64,000 nucleotides of DNA from Pseudo-nitzschia pungens. Its lineage: Eukaryota; Bacillariophyta; Bacillariophyceae; Bacillariales; Bacillariaceae. The position numbers and the translations under genes are program-made. The stretch lies in NCBI GenBank assembly GCA_037355855.1, contig CM074758.1:3941001-4005000 (forward strand), written 5' to 3'. The stretch's first letter is position 1; each line of letters starts with the position of its first letter. The notes beneath the pieces are model-generated. The model saw only the letters and a list, made by a program, of their open reading frames with translations, was not told the DNA's origin and made no database searches. Below, one piece after another: positions 18,460-27,607 of the stretch.

Positions 18460-21304
18460 TTACTTCTCCAGTTCGAGGCTATCCCTGCAATAATAGGGAT
18501 GCACTCTCCTGATATTAACCCGGTCGGTTACAAAGGGAGCAGTTTCAATAGTTACAGTTCCATTATCATGAGCCTTGAGCACTTTATAGGGTCCTTGCCG
18601 GGGGAAGGATAGTTTCGGAACAATGCCCTTCCTTTCCAGGGTGACATAGTCTCCTTCCTTATAGACATGGGGAATCCTCTTCTGGTTCTCCCTGATATTG
18701 CTCTTGTGGATACTCTTCTGTTTCCTTGCTTGGATTGCTTCCCAATCCACTGGGAAGTTCACAGGTATGAACATGTCCCTTCCAAACACCAATTGTGCCG
18801 GGGAGTATCCAAGGGTGGTGTGGATGGCACTGCAGATAGCATATGCCGCCTTGGTGGTGAATTCCTCAAAGGGGTCCTTCTCATGGAGGTCTCTTTGTTC
18901 CAGGTTGAAAGACAAAAGGCAGTCCTTCAAGACCTGGTGGATTCTCTCCAACACTGAGTTGGATTGTGGGTTCCAAGCCCCACTGGGCTTCCGTTTCATC
19001 CCCATGTTGTCAATAAGCTCCTGGAACTCTGCTTTGAACTCACTTCCACCATCAAAGCCAATTTCCTTTGGGCGCGGGTATCTTGCTAGCCATGTACTGT
19101 CCAACAAACGTTGAGTTTCTGCTGCATTTGGTGAGTCCTTCAAGTGGGCCAGTTCAAACCATCTGGTTACTGGGTCCACCATGGTGAGAACATGGATGTG
19201 GTAATCTTTTCCATTTTTATTGTGGACAGTTGCAGGTCCCCAGAGATCTACATTGACCCTCTGCCATTTGGTGATCTCAGCTGCTTTTTCCGGTAGTAGT
19301 CCATACTTCTTCCGGCCACTCTTCTTGAACATCTGGCATGTGTGACAGTGTTTACAGAGGTCCTGGACATCCTTCCTCAGGCCTTTCCAGGTGAACACTG
19401 AACGTATGCTCTGTTCCATTCTCTTTTCTCCGGGATGGACCAGCATGTTGTGGTACCATTCCATAACTCTTTCCTTGAGTTTGTGGGGAATCAGTATCTT
19501 CCCTTCTTTATGGATGAGACTGTAACCTTCCACATTTTTGGTGGTTAGCCGGTTGTCTTTTTCCAAAGCGTGCATGATCTCTTTGTCTTTTTGCTGGTAG
19601 AACTGGATCATATCCGGGGCAAGTGGGAATGCACTATTGCCCTGGAATTCTTCCGGCGCTTCTTCTCCAAGTGGGAATAGGAGTTGCCGGCGGTGCCCTT
19701 CCTCGTCCGCGTAGGTGAGGGGCTTATTTGGTGGTAGCCATTCCACTGTATCTGCTGGATCATCCGTAATATCCAGGCGTGACAGCGCGTCTGCTGCGTT
19801 ATTATCTTTGCCAGTCACATGTTTGACTACCGGGTGGAACTCCTCCATGAGGAGTCTCCACCGGACCATTCTTTGCATTGGCATCTGCTGATACAGTAGG
19901 TTAAGGTGGTCTGTGTGGATAATCACATCTTGTCCTCGTAGGATTCGGTTGGATGCCCTCTGTTGTTAATAGAAATCCCAGATATTCCACTTCTTTTTGC
20001 ATGAAAAAGGATTTCCGGAGATTGGCCCTAAAGCCAGCATCATCAAGTCTCTGTAGGACTGTATCGATTTTGTTGAGGTGGTCCTGTTCAGATTCTCCCT
20101 CTCGTTGGATGATCAGGATGTCATCGATGTAGACAAGGACATATTCCAGATCACCTAGTAGGTTCATCATGACTGATTGGAAGATATCCGGAGCACAAGC
20201 AATCCCCATTGCCAATCTCTTGTAGGCATACTTTCCCCATGGCAAGATGGTAGAGCAGATCTTTTGGCTCTCCTTGCAGACGGGGATGGTGTAATATCCT
20301 TGCGACAGGTCCAGTGCCGTAGCTGACTTGAATTTCTGTAGTCTTTGGATTGTTTCCCCTATTCATGGTAATGGGAATGGTTTCCTCTGGATTGCTGCAT
20401 TCATCTTCCGGAAGTCTGTAAGCACCTGAATGTCCCCTGTCTTTTTGGGTTGACAAAAGGTAGGAGATGCCCATGGTGAATCGTCATCATGGGGGAGTTT
20501 CTCCAGGACTCCAATATCACAGAGTCGAGTGATCTCCTTTCGGAGTGCTTGTTCGAAGGCATGGGGCACGGAGTAGTACCTCTGCCAGACCGGTTTGACC
20601 CCTGGTTGGAGTTCAATCGATACCGGTTCTATATTTTTAAGCAGTCCCAGGCCTCCTCCAAAGGGTGTTGAGAATTTCTTCAATATTTTCTTCAAGGCTT
20701 CCTTGGACGTGTCTGTGATCTCCAGGTCACTGACCATAGCGTCTATATCGACTTTGGAGTAGTCCGCATCCAGTATTTTGGATTGCCTCTCTTCCTCCTG
20801 TTGGAGGATTGGACTCTTTATGTTGGCAAAGAATACTGCCTCACATTTGTCTGGGTCAGCAAGCTCCCCCATTCCCTTCATGGGGATGGAGTCACCCTGC
20901 CACTCAATTGTACGGGAGCTGTATTTGATATCCAGTCCGAGTTGTGCCATCAGATCCGATCCTATAATCATGTCATAGGGCACTTCCTCATGGTGATGGT
21001 ATTCATCCACTTGGAAGGTCCATTTGATGGTCTTGGAGTTTGAAAATTCTATCAGCCTTAGTCCCACTGAAGCCGCAGACTTGGTTCGGAACTTGCCTCC
21101 GTACATGTTGTAGGTGACAGATCTCTGGTCTCGGTTCGTTAGTTGACTTCGGTTGACAAAGTGCCTTAAGATAATGGATTTGGAGCAACCGGAGTCTAGT
21201 AGGCCCTGGAGCATCCTTCCCCTTCCTTTGTGGTCCAATACCTCCACACAGACGTCCGCAAACATGTTGATTATGCGAGGCCCGGTGTGGATGGTATCAG
21301 TCAT
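18460..21304 (-). pseudogene. pol: Pol of Gyp-G, degenerate
   Basis: On the minus strand from ATG 21304: an aspartic protease (LLDSGCSKSI), then the RT entry region ending PFPLP. A TGA at about 20363 then stands where related proteins have PRI, consistent with CGA to TGA. The same frame continues with the YIDD box (YVLVYIDDILI) to about 19915. There an internal deletion removes the RT connection and the first half of RNase H; a frame from 19926 resumes at VIIHTDHLNL. The integrase is well preserved (HPGEKRMEQS...CKHCHTC; VNVDLWGP; GFDGGSEF; NPQSNSVLERIH). No chromodomain is evident. Two in-frame UGAs separate gag from this frame, the second immediately followed by the ATG. Confidence 0.88.
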
Positions 21305-21367
21305 TCAGTTGTGGGATCCTTTCTTCTTGAAGGTCTTTCTGTACTTTCTTCTGTACTCTTTGAGTTC

Positions 21368-22718
21368 TCATTCGGAGATATCAATCTCGTCATCAGAGAC
21401 CTCGTGGTCAGCTTGGGCCGTGGCCAGCACATAGGAGTACTCATGGTTTGATAGGTTCCTTCCCCAGTGGGGTTTGGAGTGTTGCTCGTTGTCTGAATCT
21501 TCTTTTGCCACAAAGTGCTCCTTGAGCAAGTTGATGGTCTCCCGGGCAAATTTCCCCTTCTTGGAGGGGCCTCCGGTTAGTTTCCAGCATTTGCCGGCAT
21601 GGACCTTGCCACAGGTCTTGCATAGCTGTTTGTTGCTGTTGTCCATAGGGCGCTTCTTTTTGCCAGGGGACTTTCCGTTTCCTCCCCCAGAAGTGGCCTT
21701 GGAGTGCTTTTTGGCGCCACCATTCTGTTTTTCCAGTTCGGTGATGCGCTTTTGTAGTTCTTCCTCCTTCCGGATGGTGGTTTCCAGGTTTTTGAGCTTG
21801 TCGATGGTGGTGTTGAAGGAGTGGGCATAAACGTCCCATCCAATATGCTCCAGTTTGTCCCTCTGGGCGTGGGTCATGTTGGAATCCAGGATTTCCTTCA
21901 TCTCTGCCTGTGTGAAGCTGGAAGGTGCCATCCCAGTGTCGGCGCCACTCTCCCAGAGACATTCCGGTAGGTAGCTCTGTAGTTCGGCCATGCGATTGGC
22001 CCAGGCGCGGATGCCGTGTTTGATGTCGACTCGCATGCCTCCAGGCGCGGATGCCGTGTTTGATGTCGACTCGCATGCCTTGCATGAAACGGCGAAGGAT
22101 GATGTAGGATCGCTTCCTGTTCATGTCATTGCCGAAGATTTTGAGTTTGAGGGCATGCATGCACTCCTCGATTACATCTTTCTTGTACTCCTTGGATTGG
22201 TAGTACTGAGTGAGGGCATCTGGGACGCTTTTCTTGGGAATTGGGGCGAGGTCTTCTGCCTCTGTTTCCTCATCCGATTTTGGGCGTGGATTTCTCCTTT
22301 GCCGCCTCCTTGGGCATTCCAGAGGGAGGGTTATTGGTTGTTGGTTCAGTTTTTCCCACCTCCTGGATCCTTTTCTGGACCAGTTTGTTGTTGTGTATCT
22401 TGTGACCTGGCTCGGCGTAGTAGGACCGGGCCAGCGACATCTGGACAAGGGATAATGCCTCGTTGGCAAGAATCCTCTGTAGGACGTCCAGTTTTTGGTC
22501 TCCTTGGAGTTTGTCATTGCCAGCAATCTTCTGGTCAAAGTCTCTTTTCCAAATGATAAAGAGCTCTGGTCTTTCAGTGCCGGTGAGTCCTTTAGGTAGT
22601 CACTGAACGCGACTCCTCCCTTCTTGCTGTCGATACTCATTTTCACGGTGGTGGCATCTTCCGGCCAGTCCTCTCGTGTAAAGTTAAAGGGTTTCTGTTT
22701 GGTTCCTTTAGACGTCAT
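21368..22718 (-). pseudogene. gag: Gag of Gyp-G, frameshifted by a 40-base duplication
   Basis: ATG at 22718 in a CCACCATG context created where GagOnly-C inserted five bases upstream. About 225 residues read normally to RVDIKHGIRAW. A perfect 40-base tandem duplication (22001-22080) then shifts the frame. The true continuation is open in another frame to 21368 and includes a coiled-coil-like ETTIRKEEELQKRITELEK segment, a Gly/Lys-rich linker and a knuckle CKTCGKVHAGKC (CX2CX3HX3C). It is a different Gag type from Gyp-E, Gyp-F and GagOnly-C, showing a separate gypsy lineage. Confidence 0.88.
22001..22080. repeat. Perfect 40-base tandem duplication in Gyp-G gag
   Basis: Two copies in a row of a unit beginning CCAGGCGCGGATGCCG. 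No differences between copies, so the event is recent or the assembly is wrong here. Forty is not a multiple of three, hence the frameshift. Confidence 0.95.
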
Positions 22719-22723
22719 GGTGG

Positions 22724-23041
22724 TGTAACATGTTAATGTTACGATCCTACGAAAGTCTCTAAATGATTATTGAATCCCGCATGTACTCCAATATATGTGG
22801 TATTCATGTATGTATGTTTGGTATATATACATATACAGTTCGATACTGATTGGATATTCAAATATCAAGATAAATATCAAGAGTCTTAATGACTCGCTGA
22901 TAATCTTCGATTGCTCATTCATTCCATACTCAAGAAATCATTCCCATCTCGTAAAATATTCAACCATTCACAATTATAATTATTCTTCATTAAAATACCT
23001 CTATCGTACCACTCCATCTAATTCTACCCTAGAGTGTTACA
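22724..23041 (+). repeat. 5' LTR of GagOnly-C
   Basis: TGTAACAT...GTGTTACA, beginning with the hairpin GTAACAT-GTTA-ATGTTAC. AT rich. A short reading frame inside it appears in both LTRs only because the LTRs are the same. Confidence 0.92.
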
Positions 23042-23338
23042 CAGTAATTACTGTCCGCTTGAAAGTAGAACAGAACCAACTCAGTACTGAATCATCCAAA
23101 ACAACCTTTATCCTAAACAACAGGTATACATCGATACCCTGACAAGTAAAATCCTACAATCAGAACCTTCAAAAGAATCGAAACAACGCCGATCGAAGTC
23201 TACGAATCGATCGAACGAAACAACCGCATTTACGATACGATCGATCGAACACCGAATCGATCGAACGCTCCACAAGCAATTCAAATCTACGATCAATTGA
23301 TACCACCGAATCGATCGAACGCGACGAATCAAGAAACA

Positions 23339-24499
23339 ATGGCAGGACTTTATAGAGATCCTCCGATCAATTATACTCCTTCATTCAAGAGAAGCAAGCC
23401 GAAGCTCACCAAGCTCTCCATTACACATGCCAATGGGAACACCGACAGCATGAAGATCCCTCTATTCACCAACAGAGGAGGTCTAGAAGAATTCCTATTT
23501 GTTGAAGAAGCCTTCAGGAACGCCACAAAGCTCCTAAGACTACCAACCACCGACTACATTACTCACTTCAGCAGATGCTTATCTACAGACACCCAATCCA
23601 AGTGGCATGAAATGCTACAGGATCCCCTGGATCCAGATGAATTCCAATATGAAGAAAGCGCCGAAGGATATGAAGCAGCAATCATTGACTTTATCAAGGA
23701 ACACTATTGCAATGCAAAAGACGCCAAGGATATCATGCATACATACCTTCAAACGCTGAAGAAACCAAGCACTGTTTCATGCAAAGACCATGCCGACCGA
23801 ATGCAAATTCTCTTCAAATATACTAAAAGACTCCAAGGACATGGAACTGACCTATCACCAACAGAAGCCAAGACCATTCTGCTGCACAGCTTCCCAAGCA
23901 AATGGATCAACAGCTATGGTCTAATCCACCAAGGAATCCAAGAAAATACCACTGTACAATTCATCGTGGATCATATGAGCAGCTTAGAACGTCAAACGAA
24001 ACGAAAAGCGACGAACGCTGATTCGGTCAATAATTCTGATTTGGACGCTGACAGCCATAACAACAGCTCTGATTCAGACGCTGACAGCATCGACAACATC
24101 AGCTCGGACAGTGGCACCGACGCTGAATCCGACGACGAAAATGAAGATCCAGCAGCGATCAGCAACACCAACAAAAGGAAATACAACAATCCCTGCAGAA
24201 TCCCCGGACATAACCACGATTGGTCCGTATGTCCAAAGAACAGATATTCCAAAAGAAATAAGAGCAATAGCAGCAACAACAGCACTGCCACGGCTCCTAG
24301 CAATGACACTGGAAGCACTGCTTCCAATGAATCCTTCCAAGCCCAAATAAAACGCGCCATGGAACGCGCCATGGAATCATACTGCGCCCAACATGATGGG
24401 ACGCTTGAAAGAACTATCGAAGGCACCATTATCTTCAAACCCAAAACGCCTCGCTTTCGACCGCAACCTATCACTGTACCGGCTACACAAGCCCGGTAA
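23339..24499 (+). CDS. gag: Gag of GagOnly-C
   Basis: 386 residues from ATG 23339 (context ACAATGGCA); the frame is open further upstream but without an ATG. MAGLYRDPPINYTPSFKRSK starts a capsid-like half alignable with Gag of Gyp-E and Gyp-F (NTDSMKIPLFT, DYITHFSRCLSTD). Residues about 225-285 differ from those: an acidic Asp/Ser/Asn-rich linker replaces the basic one. The knuckle CRIPGHNHDWSVC follows, then a basic tail ending TQAR and TAA. An intact Gag in a pol-less element suggests selection for making its own particle protein, or very recent amplification. The leader 23042-23338 has no gene but several TCGATCGAA repeats. Confidence 0.92.
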   Translation: MAGLYRDPPINYTPSFKRSKPKLTKLSITHANGNTDSMKIPLFTNRGGLEEFLFVEEAFRNATKLLRLPTTDYITHFSRCLSTDTQSKWHEMLQDPLDPDEFQYEESAEGYEAAIIDFIKEHYCNAKDAKDIMHTYLQTLKKPSTVSCKDHADRMQILFKYTKRLQGHGTDLSPTEAKTILLHSFPSKWINSYGLIHQGIQENTTVQFIVDHMSSLERQTKRKATNADSVNNSDLDADSHNNSSDSDADSIDNISSDSGTDAESDDENEDPAAISNTNKRKYNNPCRIPGHNHDWSVCPKNRYSKRNKSNSSNNSTATAPSNDTGSTASNESFQAQIKRAMERAMESYCAQHDGTLERTIEGTIIFKPKTPRFRPQPITVPATQAR

Positions 24500-25649
24500 C
24501 CAAATATACAAATCACAAATGCACTGTGCCTCCAGCTCCCCTGGACCTGGATGCCAGCTCAGCCCTGCTGACTGGGAAGACGCATGGAGGAGAACCCCCA
24601 GAAAGGAGGGAAGGAACCTACAGAGATGAGCCCTGTTGCAAATAAAACAAACTAATTCAAAGCGCTCAGTCCGATCCACAAGTGACGGCAACAATCAACC
24701 GATAAAATAAAGATTCAATTATGGCAAAAGAAAGAATCAAATAGCAATAAAAGATCTGGACGCAGATCGGTTCGGACGCGAACTAATTGCAAAAAGGGTA
24801 CAGACGCTTAACGCCATGAATCAATCAATCGAATCGACAATATCAATATCGATAAGGGTACAGACGCAAAAATAATAATCGAATCGAATCATATATCGAT
24901 GTCGAAAAAGGGTACAGCAGCAGCAACAACAAAGGCAACCTTGTTCCGGACAAACAAATAAGCCCACAGGGAGCTCCAAAAATAAGAGAGCAATCCCACA
25001 AAAACCATATTCAAAACCCACAGAGGTGCTCTGGAGTTACAAAATTCCGAACTCCAATAGACTGCTGCAAATACACCCATAAAGACCGGCCAAGTATCCG
25101 GCAAATCGCAACTGAATTTACATATCGATTCAAACCCTAACTAACAATGCGTCCCCTCTCTCCGTCACTATACAATCGCACACACAGCAACGCTCCGGCT
25201 TTGAACAACGATAACACCAATTCAACGCTCAGGCTTTTCACCTACCTAAACTCCGATTTCGACATGAGGAGGTGTTTTTATGCCTACCAAGAGCAATCAC
25301 TTTCAAATCCATCGATTTTCAAATCAGCTCCACTACCCCGAGAGGTACATCACAGTTGGGGGAGGAAAAGAATTTTCTTCGACTCTTTTTCTATTTTTAC
25401 CATGTCTTTACGACCCTTCTCAAGAACAAGAAACAAATCTTCAATTTCTAAAGTATCACGAGGAACCTTCTTCAATCCCAGTTCAATCTACATTACCATA
25501 TATCTTCTGAAATATTTCGAATGGCATATATCATTATCTTCAACCGGTTCTCCGAACAAGCATATCTCTTTCCATCAATGCTACTCAACTCCGAACCTTA
25601 TTTATTGTATTGAACCACATGCAAACTTCACCTAATCATTGGGGCACTA
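24500..25649 (+). other. Non-coding 3' part of GagOnly-C
   Basis: No credible gene. Bases 24525-24630 match the gag-pol junction of Gyp-E and Gyp-F, including the paired segment (24529-24590), but out of the gag frame. AAGGGTACAGACGC-like motifs recur at about 24800, 24860 and 24910; a single copy lies in pol of Gyp-E and Gyp-F. Bases 24910-25030, read on the minus strand, resemble the end of the LINE-7 5' UTR. Bases 25100-25649 match GagOnly-D. Confidence 0.8.
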
Positions 25650-25967
25650 TGTAACATGTTAATGTTACGATCCTACGAAAGTCTCTAAATGATTATTGAA
25701 TCCCGCATGTACTCCAATATATGTGGTATTCATGTATGTATGTTTGGTATATATACATATACAGTTCGATACTGATTGGATATTCAAATATCAAGATAAA
25801 TATCAAGAGTCTTAATGACTCGCTGATAATCTTCGATTGCTCATTCATTCCATACTCAAGAAATCATTCCCATCTCGTAAAATATTCAACCATTCACAAT
25901 TATAATTATTCTTCATTAAAATACCTCTATCGTACCACTCCATCTAATTCTACCCTAGAGTGTTACA
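25650..25967 (+). repeat. 3' LTR of GagOnly-C
   Basis: Matches 22724-23041. Preceded by ATTGGGGCACTA, the counterpart of ATGAGGCACTA before the Gyp-E and Gyp-F 3' LTRs. Confidence 0.92.
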
Positions 25968-25972
25968 GGTGG

Positions 25973-26715
25973 TTTAATCAGTTTTCTATTAAGTTTAATT
26001 TAGTTACACTATTCCTGTTATCCTGTTTTTTTTTGCTGGAACTGAGCAAGAATGATTTGCTCCAGCTCCTCCAGTTTTTTGTTCTGGATTTTGCTGCTCT
26101 TGTGATAACTCGTGTTGTAACTGATTTTGGTTCCATCCATTTCAGTGGTGGGAGTTGTTCCTTTCTTTAGCTCCCGGGAATCCTGTGGTTCCCTGGAGTT
26201 GTTTCTGTTTTTATTTCGTGGGAATCGATTCCCGTGGTTCTCCGGCGTTGCTTCTCTATTAAGCAATCACCGGGCCGGTCCCACTTCCTGTTTCCCGTGG
26301 GATTAGTGGTGTTTGGGTATTCGTTATATACCTTTCCGTATATCCGTATATTTCGGTTTTGGTTGGCAAGCCCTCTTTGGCCTGTCCATCCACTCCGTGT
26401 TGGTCCAATTAGTCCACTCACTGGATTATGTGTCACTTTTTTGGCACATGTTTTCGATTATTTTGATTCTTTTCTGTTGTCGACCATGGTCCTGTCTGGA
26501 TCCTTAGGTGTCTCTGTTGCTACTGCTGCTCCCTGCATTGGAGCCAACAGTTGCTGGGGTCGGTCTTCCTTCGTGCTGCAGACACTGGATATCCTTCTCC
26601 CTGTTTTGCTTCTCCGCGCCTCCATTTTTGGCAGTTCCCTTCTCGCCGGTTTGTCCGACCGGCCAAGTGTTGTTTCTGCTCATGGTCCTCAGCGCTCAGC
26701 TTGATTTTAAAATCA
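25973..26715 (-). other. Leader of Gyp-G
   Basis: Lies between the 5' LTR and gag, split from gag by GagOnly-C. Several short frames cross it, but a frame here is not kept in Gyp-G2, so I call none. A perfect palindrome TGATTTTAAAATCA (26702-26715) touches the LTR where a primer-binding site is expected. Confidence 0.75.
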
Positions 26716-26903
26716 TGCCATACCCCGGGTCTACTAGTGATTAGAACAGTAGTGATATGCAAATTGTGAGCTCTATTGATTAATCTATTTGCTACAGCTC
26801 TAAGAGCCCTTTGAATCGGCGATTCTGTCGACTCGCTGATTCTTTTATCCTTATCCTTAATCGAGTCCCGAGGGGACTCGTGATTGTATTCCGGTGCACG
26901 GCA
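26716..26903 (-). repeat. 5' LTR of Gyp-G
   Basis: 188 bases, TGCCATACC...GTGCACGGCA, followed by the TSD ttgtc. It retains CG at four sites where the 3' copy has TG. It also shows the unoccupied form of the Gyp-E target site (near 26783). Confidence 0.92.
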
Positions 26904-27033
26904 TTGTCTATCGATCAATTTTCAACCAATTCAATTCGTTCTTTTTGGGTTAAACTCTCCTCAACTACGTTCTTATGCCTGGTTAGACACTAGTTATATC
27001 AGCAGTATTGGTCTAACTTTCATTGGGACTTGA

Positions 27034-27309
27034 TGTAAAGATATTTGCTCGTCAGCAGAATAACAAAGGGATAACAATAACAATAATACCACATAGAGTC
27101 CTGGCAAATAGTGAGACTACAGAAGATACTGTTCAGTCTCTATTGCAAACACTTAGTTACTACAAGGTACTTCCCTAGAGGTACATCGGAATCGATCATG
27201 GGGAGGGCGTGATAGGTTGTTTATTTTAGAGTGTAGCAGAAAGAGTGAATAAAGAGGGAGCTGAGCGCAGCTCAGCTCTGTATGGTATCGTGACAGCGCT
27301 CCGCTAACT
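27034..27309 (-). repeat. 3' LTR of Copia-B, outer part
   Basis: Starts TGTAAAGATAT and matches 54259 onwards. Ends in CCGCTAACT (27301-27309), which is duplicated at 33931-33939 as the target site of LINE-1. Confidence 0.88.
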
Positions 27310-27607
27310 AATAATAATATACGTATTTAAATAACTTTAATCACCAAAGGTGAAACTAAATTACTCAGTCTGTAACCAGACTTTAACGTCGCCTCCATCA
27401 TAGAGTCAGGACCCCGAGTGGCAGAACGACAAATTTTCAAACAAACCTTGAACATCAAGCAGGGAAAAAGACAAACAAGTCCCACAAAATAGGGACTTGA
27501 GAGAAAGTGAAATGGGAGTGAAGATATTGGGATAAGATCCAGTATCAAAAGGGATGGGACAGGATGAGAAGCAGGAACAGAAGACAAAACCAAGGGACAA
27601 AGTGTAA
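27310..27607 (-). other. LINE-1 3' UTR with terminal hairpin
   Basis: About 298 bases after the ORF2 stop. Near the end, 27341-27353 forms TCACC-loop-GGTGA, then ATTTAAAT and an AT-rich tail (ATT)n. The same end recurs at 37356 (diverged), 38964, 39218, 56138 and 57134. A 3' stem-loop recognised by the RT is known for several LINE families; that role here is inference. Confidence 0.7.

Larger units (their letters stand above)
22724..25967 (+). mobile_element. GagOnly-C, complete non-autonomous gag-only LTR element
   Basis: Two 318-base LTRs (22724-23041, 25650-25967) appear identical by eye. The TSD ggtgg is at 22719-22723 and 25968-25972. The interior has an intact gag and about 1.15 kb without coding capacity. 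There is no protease, RT or integrase. Its Gag, start palindrome, junction segment and LTR ends relate it to Gyp-E and Gyp-F, which probably supply its enzymes (inference). It is inserted head-to-head into the Gyp-G leader. Confidence 0.93.
6632..26903 (-). mobile_element. Gyp-G, Ty3/gypsy-type element carrying nested insertions
   Basis: 188-base LTRs lie at 26716-26903 (5') and 6632-6704 joined to 18317-18431 (3'). A 5-base TSD (ttgtc) is at 6627-6631 and 26904-26908. The order gag, protease, RT, RNase H, integrase is that of Ty3/gypsy. The two LTRs differ at six sites, four of them CG in one copy and TG in the other. Gyp-E sits in the 3' LTR and GagOnly-C in the leader. Gag and pol are both broken, so it cannot move by itself. 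Confidence 0.9.

Noticed and set aside
22795..23142. 115-codon frame that recurs at 25721
   Set aside because: Lies in the AT-rich LTR of GagOnly-C and recurs only because the two LTRs are the same.
26018..26918. Several short minus-strand frames in the Gyp-G leader, one crossing the LTR (related frame at 5985-6293)
   Set aside because: The frame is not maintained between Gyp-G and Gyp-G2 and it runs across the LTR-leader palindrome, so selection on a protein is unlikely.
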